Part shown: in pieces, positions 46,399-57,200 of the stretch | Layout: the number at the start of each line of letters is the position of its first letter | How positions within the stretch are numbered: position 1 is the stretch's first letter | From: Yamagishiella unicocca | Lineage: Eukaryota > Chlorophyta > Chlorophyceae > Chlamydomonadales > Volvocaceae | Length of the DNA: 64,000 bases | Direction of reading: 5' to 3' | Assembly: GCA_003116995.1 (NCBI GenBank) | Contig: BDSL01000013.1 | Span: forward strand, 1,364,001 to 1,428,000 | Translations under genes and position numbers: made by a program | Notes under the pieces: generated by a model | Database searches by the model: none | The model's input: the letters and a program-made list of their open reading frames with translations, nothing else | What the model was told of the DNA's origin: nothing

Positions 46399-49300
46399 AT
46401 GACGGCCCCTTCATGCGCCCTCTTGGCCGCCACTCCCGCGCGCCACGCCGCGCTGGCCAGGCCGCATCATGCCACGTCAGCAGCTGTCGCCGTACGGCGA
46501 CAGCGTCAGACCCCTCGGTGGCTGCCGCCGCGCTTCGCCGCGGCCTCCCTGGCGTCGTACGCGGTGATGGTGGGGGCAGCCTCGGCCTCGTCTGTTGGAC
46601 CAGCCGTGATGCAGGTGGCGGAGGCGCCAGCCACCTCGCTGCCCACGTCGGCGTCGTCGCAGCCGGCAGCGCAGCAGCAGGGGCTGCAGCAGGAGCTGCA
46701 GCAGCTGCAGCTCAAGCAGCAGCAGCAGGCGGAGTCGACGCCTGTGTTTTGCGAGCAGGAAACGCTGAGCGGGCTGCTGCGGCAATTCATTGGCCGACAG
46801 GACGGCTTCGACAGCGGGGTGCAGGTGCGACGGGGGAGGGGGGTCGGAGTGGTTCGTGGCTCGTCGCGGGTCTCCCCGAGAGACAACAGCCTGATGGACA
46901 GGGGCGGGCGCGAGTTGCGGATTGTTGACCCCTTTCCGGCACCCACGAGCACCTCCGCTTTGCGCCCCCGCCCCCTCGCCCTCCCCTTTCGGCCTAACCC
47001 CCGCCCCCCCGCCCCCCCTTTCGGCCTAACCTTCCCTCCACCCCGCCACACAGATGGACGGGCTGATGGCTTACTACCGCCGCCTGGGCTGCAGCCCGCA
47101 GCAGATCCAAGCTGCGGTGATGGAGGTGCAGCCGGCCGCCCGACCCACCATCGCCGCGGGGGTGGGAGTGGAGCCGCTGCTGGGGCCGATGGGTCTGCCG
47201 CAGCAGCTGCAGGTGGGCGTGTGACTCCGCCTGGGCCTACGACTTGGGCGGCTTCTGCTGCTGCGTTCGTTGGTGGGCGGCGGCACCGTGCCGGGGGGAA
47301 ACCGGACACAGCCTGGCGCATGAGGGGGGAAACCGGACACAGCCTGGCGCATGAGGGGGGAAACCGGACACAGCCTGGCGCATGAGGGGGGAAACCGGAC
47401 ACAGCTTGTCGCATGAGGGGGGAAACCGGACACAGCCTGGCGCATGAGGGGGGAAACCGGACACAGCTTGTCGCATGAGGGGGGAAACCGGACACAGCTT
47501 GTCGCATGAGGGGGGAAACCGGACACAGCTTGTCGCATGAGGGGGGAAACCGGACACAGCTTGTCGCATGAGGGGGGAAACCGGACACAGCTTGTCGCAT
47601 GAGGGGGGAAACCGGACACAGCTTGTCGCATGAGGGGGGAAACCGGACACAGCTTGTCGCATGAGGGGGGAAACCGGACACAGCCTGGCGCATGAGGGGG
47701 GAAACCGGACACAGCTTGTCGCATGAGGGGGGAAACCGGACACAGCTTGTCGCATGAGGGGGGAAACCGGACACAGCTTGTCGCATGAGGGGGGAAACCG
47801 GACACAGCTGTCGCATGAGGGGGGAAACCGGACACAGCTTGTCGCATGAGGGGGGAAACCGGACACAGCTTGTCGCATGAGGGGGGAAACCGGACACAGC
47901 TTGGCGCATGAGGGGGGAAACCGGACACAGCTTGTCGCATGAGGGGGGAAACCGGACACAGCTTGTCGCATGAGGGGGGAAACCGGACACAGCTTGTCGC
48001 ATGAGGGGGGAAACCGGACACAGCTTGTCGCATGAGGGGGGAAACCGGACACAGCTTGTCGCATGAGGGGGGAAACCGGACACAGCTTGTCGCATGAGGG
48101 GGGAAACCGGACACAGCTTGTCGCATGAGGGGGGAAACCGGACACAGCTTGGCGCATGAGGGGGGAAACCGGACACAGCTTGGCGCATGAGGGGGGAAAC
48201 CGGACACAGCTTGGCGCATGAGGGGGGAAACCGGACACAGCTTGTCGCATGAGGGGGGAAACCGGACACAGCTTGTCGCATGAGGGGGGAAACCGGACAC
48301 AGCTTGTCGCATGAGGGGGGAAACCGGACACAGCTGGCGCATGAGGGGGGAAACCGGACACAGCTTGTCGCATGAGGGGGGAAACCGGACACAGCCTGGC
48401 GCATGAGGGGGGAAACCGGACACAGCTTGTCGCATGAGGGGGGAAACCGGACACAGCTTGTCGCATGAGGGGGGAAACCGGACACAGCTTGTCGCATGAG
48501 GGGGGAAACCGGACACAGCCTGGCGCATGAGGGGGGAAACCGGACACAGCCTGGCGCATGAGGGGGGAAACCGGACACAGCCTGGCGCATGAGGGGGGAA
48601 ACCGGACACAGCCTGGCGCATGAGGGGGGAAACCGGACACAGCTTGTCGCATGAGGGGGGAAACCGGACACAGCTTGTCGCATGAGGGGGGAAACCGGAC
48701 ACAGCCTGGCGCATGAGGGGGGAAACCGGACACAGCTTGTCGCATGAGGGGGGAAACCGGACACAGCTTGGCGCGTGAGGGGGGAAGGCCTTGCTGTCCA
48801 ATGCGCCCTTTGGGGCCTTGCTGTCCAATGCACCCTTTGGGGCCTTGCTGTCCAATGCACCCTCTCTATCCGCGCGCGACCCGCCTACCCGAGTCAACCC
48901 CGTCCTGCCCCCTCCCTCCCGCCACGTGCGCACCCACCCGCGACGCCTGCCCCCTCGCTCCGCAGCTGGCGGCTTGGGAGCTGCTGGCGGCGGCGGTGGC
49001 GGCGGCGGCGCTGACGATCTACCAGTCGCGGCCACGTGGCTGGTCTCGAGGGGACCTCCTCGAGGTGCGGATCCTGATCCGCACGTCTGGATCCTGGTTC
49101 CTGGCCGGAAGGCCCATTTTTTCACCCCCGTATCATGTGGTGGTGGCGGTGGCGCGGGCTGACCCTCCCACCACTGGGGGGATGCCCTGGCCGATGCCGA
49201 ATATACCGCCTGGTGTCCACCCGCCGTGCTTTGCCACTCCAGCGCGCGGGATGCGGGCGTCCCGTGCCGTGAGCAGCCGACTCCATAACCCAGTGGGGCT

Positions 49301-50784
49301 GCGCGGCTGCGGCGCCCGCCGCGGCCACCTGTTCACCTCGCTCACCTGGCTGCATCGTCGGTCCTGCTTGGCTGGCCACCTCCCGCCAGGTCCGTGACAG
49401 CTTCATCTCCGGCCGGGGCGTCTTTACTCTCGCCACAGTCCCCGCGGGCACGGTCCTCGGCTCGTACCCTGGGCGCCTGAGGACGGCCGCGGAGATGGTG
49501 GACAAGTGCACCCTGGCGCCGCTGGCAGCGTCGTACGCCTTCCGTACGGGTGGGTCGGGAGGGAGTGGCCAGGGACGAGGAAGCGGTGGGATCCTGCTAA
49601 CGAGTGGATGGGCCGGGTGATGGGTGGCTGGGGCACCCTTGCTCGCAACCCCGCCCTAGGTGGCAGTTGCCAGGAAATGTGGTGTGTTGCACTGGCTCCC
49701 GGCCCCGCGCAAGGAATGTTCCCCCCCACCACCACCAACCATGTCCCCCCCCCCCACCACCAACACCGTGTCTCCCTCACCACCACCACCACCATGCCCC
49801 AGACCTCGTGGCCGTTAACGCACTGCCACTGCGTCCAAACACACACGATTCCTCCGTGTCGCCAGGGCACGGTCTCCCGCCCTCCCACCCTCCGCGCTCA
49901 CCCCGCCGCCCACCCTCTCTACCCGCGTCCCGGACGCAGGTGACGGCCGCTTCCTCGACCCCACCGACGCCTCCGGCCAGCCGAGCCCCTACCCGCAACC
50001 GGGGTGGCCCTGGCCGCTGCCAACGGATGTCTCGTTGTCGTACGTCAACGAACCGCCAAAGGTACGACGGCCACCGGGACTTGGGTGTTGGGGTGGGATT
50101 ACACCCCTGGGGGGTGTCCCGGGACGACGTCCAAGTCCCCACGTGGTCACATGTGAGCACGAGGTTTGAAAGCACGAAATCCAATCCCGTACATGACTGA
50201 CGGCCCAGTAAGGCGGCCGCACACGCGCCTCTTGGTAGGCACGCAGGTTTGTTCGTCCCTTGTGCCGTCATCGAACCCCGCTTCTAGACCCGCCGTCGCA
50301 GCCGCATAGTGCCCACTGAAACCGGCTGTTCACGGGTTTTACCTCCTACCCCCACCCCTCTCTCTTTCTCTCTCTCCCCTCACCTCATAAAAACCAAAAG
50401 ACCGGGCCCCTATATCGTTCACTGAACCGCGCGGGGTCCTTGTTTTCGTCCGTCTAGGCATAGCAGCTGGGGTAGACGTAGAGCCTGGGTCGACACTCGA
50501 CCTCCTTGTTTCATTACCTAAACATGTTCTCCAGCATGCGTCGCCAAAGGTGTGCGCCAAACGTTTCCCTCTTATCGTTTTTCCCTGCTCAGTGCCGACC
50601 CACGGGTCTCCTCTCCTCCCCCTCCTCTCAGGGTTCCCTGGGCACCAACGCCACCGTTGAGGACGGCTCCCACCAGGGGGAGCTGCTGCTCGTGGCCTGC
50701 ACCGAAATACCCCAGGGAGCGGAAGTGCTCATCGACTACGGCATCACGTACGACAGGTCGGGGTACGGCAAGCAGGCGCGATGA
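46399..50784 (+). CDS. SET-domain protein, predicted organelle-targeted
   Basis: Six exons in phase, 372 residues: 46399-46824, 47054-47212, 48966-49064, 49390-49549, 49940-50061, 50632-50784. The N-terminus is rich in Ala, Arg, Ser and Thr without acidic residues (MTAPSCALLAATPARHAALA), like a plastid or mitochondrial presequence. A Gln-rich stretch, a short helical segment (YYRRLGCSPQQIQAAVMEV) and a possible membrane helix (ELLAAAVAAAALTIY) follow. The SET domain spans about 229-365: ISGRGVFTLATVPAGTVLGS, YPGRL, SYAFRTGDGRFLDPTD, SYVNEPPKGSLGTNATV, EIPQGAEVLIDYG. It has the GxG, Asn and terminal DYG elements of a methyltransferase fold, without pre- or post-SET cysteines. The substrate is unknown; a non-histone organellar target is possible. 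Intron 2 (1,753 bp) is largely a 31-bp minisatellite. Confidence 0.83.
47293..48786. repeat. 31-bp minisatellite, about 48 copies, in SET-gene intron 2
   Basis: Head-to-tail 31-bp units (AAACCGGACACAGC...GCATGAGGGGGG) run for about 1.5 kb. Three main variants differ at CCTGGCGC, CTTGTCGC or CTTGGCGC. Single-base deletions occur in units near 47808 and 48334. There are no spacers. Because 31 is not a multiple of three and the unit lacks stops on the minus strand, all three minus frames stay open for 500-780 codons; these are not genes. Confidence 0.97.
48787..48864. repeat. 27-bp tandem repeat next to the 31-bp array
   Basis: Three units of GGCCTTGCTGTCCAATGCRC... with starts 27 bp apart, directly after the last 31-bp unit. 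Confidence 0.9.
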
Positions 50785-52649
50785 GATAGCCATCCCGCAG
50801 CCTCGGACGCGTCCGCCCTCCCACCCTGGAGTCATGTGTGCCTATGCTGTCCTCGAGTCACGCAATGTCGCGTTGCCGGATGTTATTGAATTCCGCTGAG
50901 GCTGAGGCTACTGCTGCTACTGGTATTGAGGGGGCGGGCCGCAGCGGCGGCAGGGGGTCAGACTGCGTCCCCGGGCGCGCTGGGTGTACGGCGCCAGGCG
51001 CGAGTTCGCCTGCTCCCTGCATTGGCACCCACTCAATGATGCGGTGTGCCCTCCCAACTGCGGCTGGGGATGCAGCTGTGTGGTGTAGAGGCGCCGTGAC
51101 GTGTTCAGGCTGCTCCGGTGGCTGCCGAATGCAGTGGGCGCTAGATAATCGGGTAGAGCCATTGGGCGCATCGCCTGACATCGAAAGAGTCGCAAGAAGT
51201 GTTGCGGCGATTTGGCGGAGGCTTTAAACCGGCTCTGAAAACAACTTGGCGTCGTACTTTGCGTCGTACTGGTACTCACCAGGGCCGCTTCCAAGATGCA
51301 TCGACAGCCAAGATGCATCGACACGCACGAGCCGTAAAATGCTCTCTGATAGCGATCTGGCGCCTTCTGGCGCCTGCTGGTGTCGCAGCTCAGAGGAGAT
51401 ACACAGGACGGCGCAAAGCCGGGGGGTCCTTTCCATGCAGCACGGGCTCCGGCACGCCTACCCTAGGGCAAATACCCTATGTGAATCTGGCCGCCACAGC
51501 CGCAGCCTTACCCAGCTACAGCGCTCTGCGCTAGGGTTCCACGCAGCCTTTACCCTTACCCCCCCCCATACCCCCCGCAATCCCCCTTAATCCCCGCAAA
51601 CCGCCGCGTACAACCACGATCTGCCTGGTCCAGGAGCTGCGCGCTGCACATCGCCACCATCCTGAACGGGATGTCAGCGCGGCGTGCGCGGTTGTTAGGA
51701 ACAGATCTAGTATTGCTTTGACCGGATTGAGTTGAGCTCGTGTTCTCGGTCGTGTGCATTTCGCTGCCGAGGATGCGCGGATGCAGGAACTATGGTTTTA
51801 ACTTTTGGTCTGGAACCCACCGTAAAACCGTCACTTTTGGTCTGGAACCCACCGTAAAACCGTTCCTTGTCTTTTTCAGTGTCAGGCGATGCGCCCGATG
51901 GCTCTACCTTTTAAGGTCTGGAGCCCACTGTAACGATTACAACAACAAGGAATGAAGTGATGACTCAGCCATGAGGCCTCCCCCGCACCTGCCTTGCGGC
52001 TCGCCCGCCCGCACCGGTGCCAACCTTCCAACGCGGCTTCCTCAATCTCAAATCCCTCATCATCATCATGAGCAGCAGCAATAGCACCTGCCGAAAGCAA
52101 CCGTAGCTGGTGACACAGCTGCGCTTTAGTTCCTCGGTCTCCGCGCTGAAGCCGCGCGTCCTTCTCAAACCGCACCTCCCTCCGCCCCCAGCCTCCGTCG
52201 CACAGGTGCGACCAAGGCCCGTTGTGGACGTAGGTAGCTGCTCACCGAGGTCTGGAAGCGAGGTCGCAAGCATGAGCTCTCCTCTCGGCTGGTGAGACGC
52301 GGGCTAAGCGGGCGGCGTCTGCACCAGCTGCGGTTCTTGGAGGGGCCGCCACCCATCCCAGCCATCCCCCATTCCCAACCGGCAATTCGGAACGCTCCAA
52401 GGGCCACATCAGCCGCATCTTTGCCGCAAACCAAACCAATCCTGAGGTCGCGCCACCCGTTTGTTCCACTTTTTCGGTGTGACGTGTAATATTTTTCCAG
52501 GTCTCGCGTCCTTCAGTCCATCTCGCGCCTCTCCACGAGCCTAGCGGCCATCATCTCTCTCGTTCAGCAGCGCCTGTAAAGCGCACGACCCTTGCCGCTA
52601 AACTCAAGCCACCAACGCGCAGCCGCTAGCTGCTGCAGCCTTCTCCGCC
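50785..52649. other. Intergenic, SET gene to ankyrin-transacylase gene
   Basis: No gene was recognised. It contains the TTTTGGTCTGGAACCCAC repeat family (51801-51950). The right end is the presumed promoter of the ankyrin-transacylase gene. Confidence 0.5.
51801..51864. repeat. 32-bp tandem duplication of a dispersed element
   Basis: Two units beginning ACTTTTGGTCTGGAACCCAC at 51801 and 51833. Related copies lie at 51911-51950 and 53321-53358. Confidence 0.9.
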
Positions 52650-54264
52650 ATGCCTCGCGACCTCAGCGCCACGGGCCGCTACCCGCCGCAGCCCCGCCAC
52701 CCCGCCTTCGCCTTCTACTCGGCGGTCCGGCTGGGGGACCCGGAGATGCTGTCGAGGATCATGCAGGTGGGGGCGGGCGCGGAGCGACGAGGGTGGGCGG
52801 GTGAGGGCGGCCCATTCAGGCCCTGCGCAGGCACGCACGATCGCACGGTGTTTTGCCGACCAAGCGCCCGCGCGCTCCGCCTTGCTCCATCCATCTCACG
52901 TTCTCACCACTGCCGCTACCTTGCCATAAAAGGTGAGGTCGTGAGAGGTTGGTGCCAATGGACCCCGTGTACCCCCTCGGTTTGTAGGCCGTGGATTCGC
53001 GGATTCTCTTATCACCCCCCCCCCGGGTCACCGACGCCGCCCAAACCTTCAGCACCCTACCCCGGGACTGCAATGCACGGCTGCTTGCCTGCCTCCGCCC
53101 GCTCCCTCCCCTCCCCGCTCCTCCCCGCCAGGTCGACCCTTACTTCGTGACCCAGGAGAACGGGGCGGGGGCGCCAGTCCACTTCGCGGTGACGTACCGC
53201 CAGCTGGACATGGTGGGGCCGGGTCCGGAGGGGAGGGAGGGGAGCCGTGTGTGTGTGTGCGTGTGAGGGGGGGCGGGGTTAGGGGTTGGCGCAATTCACC
53301 ACCAACACCAGCATCCCTCTTTTGGTCTGGAACCTACTGTAACCGTTACAACAACAACCAGCACCGACCCGTGGGTCATTTACCCCCCCCCCTCCCGTTC
53401 AGGTCCACCACCTGCTCAACCTGGGCGCCTCCGTCAACCAGCGCGACCCCCGCGGCCTCACTCCGCTGCACCGGGCCGCACACCTGGCGCACCTGGATGG
53501 CTACCTGGAGATGTACGAGTACCTGCTGGTGGGGCTCCAGGGGGGGGGATGCAAAAAAGACCCGTTTATGCGACCCGTGAGCAGTACAGTTGGCGCATAG
53601 GCTTCGGACACCTGGTTGCCGGTGGGGCTCCAGGGGGGGTTTCGAGGAAGACCCGTGGACGCCAGAAAAACCCGTTTAGAACAGACGTCCCCATGGGGGG
53701 ATGTATAAAAACGGGGGGAGGGTGAGGGGGAGGAGGGGGAGGGGGAGGAGGGGGAGGGGGAGGAGAGGGGCTGAAGCCCTGCGCGAGCGGCCTCATGCCC
53801 GTCTTGATTGCCCAGCGCTGGAACAGCCGGAGGGATGTTGTTGTAACGGTTTCAGGAGGGGGAGGGGGAGGAGGGGGAGGGGGAGGAGAGGGGCTGAAGC
53901 CCTGCGCGAGCGGCCTCATGCCCGTCTTGATTGCCCAGCGCTGGAACAGCCGGAGGGATGTTGTTGTAACGGTTACAGACGGAGGGATGTTGCTGCGCTT
54001 TGGACGGCCTGTCGCTGGTGGTACGTGGTACGTGGTGTGGGGCGCCGGGCAGCAGTGGTGGGAGCGTGGCGCCGGGGAGCTTAGGACACGAAACCCTGAG
54101 GCCCCCGCCGCCCCGCCCTGCGGAACGACACGCTTCCTCCCAGTCCCGCGGCGCCGACCCCTCCATTCTGACCGAGGACTACGACCCCTACCTGGAGCCG
54201 GGACCCAAGACCCCGCAGCAGCTGGCGGCGGACGACCCGGTCGTCAGGGCCGCGCTGCAGGTGC

Positions 54265-54295
<31 letters not shown>

Positions 54296-57200
54296 CATGT
54301 GTATGTGGGGGGAGGACTAAGGGGAGGGCAGGCGCAAAGTAGTCTGTGTTGACCGTACGGCAGGCGCAAAGTAGTCTGTGTTGACCGTACGGCAGGCGCA
54401 AAGTAGTCTGTGTTGACCGTACGGCAGGCGCAAAGTAGTCTGTGTTGACCGTACGGCAGGCGCAAAGCAGTCTGTGTTGACCGTACGGCAGGCGTGAGTA
54501 TGAGGTTCATGTTGTGGCTGGGAGCAACATGTTTGGATAGACATTGAGTGGCGATGCTGATAGCGGCGGGAGTCAGGCTCTGGGGAGTCATGGACCCACC
54601 AGCAATGCCGCACACGCACCCAACCCACACGCAAACCCATGCGCCGCGCCCGGCTGCCAAACCCCTCCCCCTCGCCCCCGCCCACGGACTCTCCTCAACC
54701 CCTCCGCCCCCGCAGGCCCTGGAGGACAAGTACGCGTCCATGCCAAAGGTAGTGGGCGCAAGGGGGGACCGGGGCGGGGCGGGGGACGAGTTAGGGATGT
54801 CTTGATGATTTTGTGATGTATTTTTTGAGGTAATACTTTTGAGATCTTCTGTTGAGGTGTTTTGCGGTACTGGATCGCGGGGAGTTGCTCCACGGCACCA
54901 GAAGCAAGCCCCCTGCACCCACCCGCACCCACCCGCGCCCGCGCCCATCCCGCCAGCCGGCCCTTCCCTGCCCTCCTCTCCCCTCCCTCCCTTCTTCCAT
55001 AAGGCCCCCCGGCCCCACCCCGACCTGGGCGACTGGTGGGCCCTATACGACTACGGCCCCGACGTGGTGGCCAGCTGGCCTCACGACTACGTGCACCCCT
55101 ACCCGGAGGAGATGGCGAAGAGGCGGACTAAGGTGCGCAGGGGGGGTTGTGTGCAGGAGGGTTTGATGAGAGAATCCGCGAATCCACGGCCGATAAACCG
55201 AGGGCGGTGAAGGTGATGGTCCAGCGGAGCGGAGCGGAGCGGCAGGAGAAGGAGCGGAGGCGCTGCTGAGGCGTAGTGGTGTGCAGGGGGGGGAGGGGGT
55301 ATGAGAGGAAACCCGTGGGTCGGCATGGCACTAAGAGCGGCACTAAGAGCGGCACTAAGACCGACCCTGTAACACGACGTAGGTGCGCAATGGGGACCGG
55401 GCAGTACACCGCACAACCGTTGTATCGACGAGGGAAAGGAGGGGCTTGGGGTGGGCAGCGGTGGCGGGGTGGTCCTCTGTTCGGTAAGAGCGGCGCCGCT
55501 GTCCCCGCAGGTAGTTAGCTGTCCTCGTTGCGCCCACCGTGATCCCTCGCAACCGCACCCGCTCCGCCCCGCCGCGCTCGCTCCGCCCAGGCTCTACCCG
55601 TCCCTGTGTTCTATGCTCTCCTTAAGCGCAGGACAGTATTAAAAATGTTTGTGCGAAATCCAACACGTCTTTCGCGTGTGCGCGTGTACTTGTCTGCTCG
55701 TGTGTGTGACCCCACTCCCCAGGCCGAGCAGCGGGCCGAGCGGCAGGTGCGGCGCGAGAGGCGGGATGCATTCCTGGCCAGCCTGGAAGCAGGTGGGGGT
55801 TGTGAGGGAGCAGGTGGGGGGTTGTGAGGAAGCAGGTGGGGGTTGTGAGGAAGCAGGTGGGGGTTGTGAGGAAGCAGGTGGGGGTTGTGAGGGAGCAGGT
55901 GGGGGTTGTGAGGGAGCAGGTGGGGGTTGTGAGGGAGCAGGTGGGGGTTGTGAGGAAGCAGGTGGGGGTTGTGAGGGAGCAGGTGGGGGTTGTGAGGAAG
56001 CAGGTGGGGGTTGTGAGGGAGCAGGTGGGGGTTGTGAGGGAGCAGGTGGGGGTTGTGAGGGAGCAGGTGGGTTCAGGGCGGCGTGGGAACACATGGTAAC
56101 CACATGCGACGGAGCAATCGGTAGTCTAGTAAGAGGACTAGAGGAGGCCTGCGGGCCGGTGAGCGGGGGGGTGGCTTCGCCAATACGCCGCCACCACACA
56201 CGCCCTGACACACTTGGACCCTCCTCCGCCCCTCATCCCGCAGGCCGCGACGGGAGTGAGGTGCTGGCGGCGTACGGCAGCGCAACGCCGGCGGCGACAG
56301 CTCCCCCGGCACCTCCTCCCGCCGGCGCCTCCACCTCCGCTTCCGCCTCCGCCTCCACCTCCGCCGCGGCCGCTGCGGCCGCCAGTTCGCCCCAGGGCCG
56401 CATCGCCTTCCTCTTCCCGGGGCAGGTGGGGTTCCGCACCTCTTGTGTTCGCACACGTCCCTGCTCCGCCAGTCGGTTTTCCTCGCCACCCGCCCCCTAA
56501 CGAACACCACTCCACCACCGTCCCCCCAGGGCTCCCAGACGGTGGGTATGCTGGCTGCCGCCGCGCCGCTGCCCGCCGTGGCGGCCATGCTAGCAACCGC
56601 CAAGGACGTCCTGGGGTACGACCTGCTGGAGTTGTGTACGAAAGGTACGGCACGGCGCAGGGAGTAGCTCGTACAATTGGCGCGCGCTTGTGGCACCTCA
56701 CCGCCTCCAGTACACCCCCCTGGCCATCACCGCCGCATTGGCTTGTTTAAATTCTCAATAAGCACCGATTGAGGACCCGAACCCGAACCCCAACCCCAAC
56801 CCGCTGACGCGAATTCGTGTCCCCGAACCCCCCCTCAGGCCCCCAGTCTGCGCTGGACGACACACGTGTGGCCCAGCCCGCGCTCTTCGTGGCGGGACTG
56901 GCGGCGGTGGAGCTGCTGAGGCAGAGCGACCCGCGGGTCGTGGACAGCTGCTCCGCCTGCGCGGGGCTGAGCCTTGGGGAGTACACGGCGCTGGTGTTCG
57001 CTGGGGCCATGAGCTTCGAGGAGGGGCTGAGGGTGGGTCGCTGGGTGTGGGCTGGGTGGGCATTGGAAGGTGGGTCGGCGGGTGTGCCGTACCGCTATGA
57101 CCAATCAGTTTTCGCAAGGCGTCAAGCAGATAAAGTAAGGGTTAGGGCTCGTAATGCGATTCTAGGTATGGGATGGCAGGGCGGATGCAGGCGCTGGGGC

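Noticed and set aside
47293..48786. CRISPR-like array
   Set aside because: The 31-bp units are contiguous with no unique spacers, lie in a eukaryotic intron, and have no cas genes nearby.
46506..49125. Three minus-strand open frames of about 500, 683 and 784 codons with (M)RQAVSGFPPHA-type repeats
   Set aside because: They exist only because the 31-bp minisatellite unit has no stop in any minus frame; they lie opposite a well-supported spliced gene and have no domain.
55622..56211. Minus-strand Pro/Ser/Thr/Gln repeat frames (QPPPAPS, TTPTCSL)
   Set aside because: Artefact of the 21-bp intron array; opposite strand of a well-supported gene.
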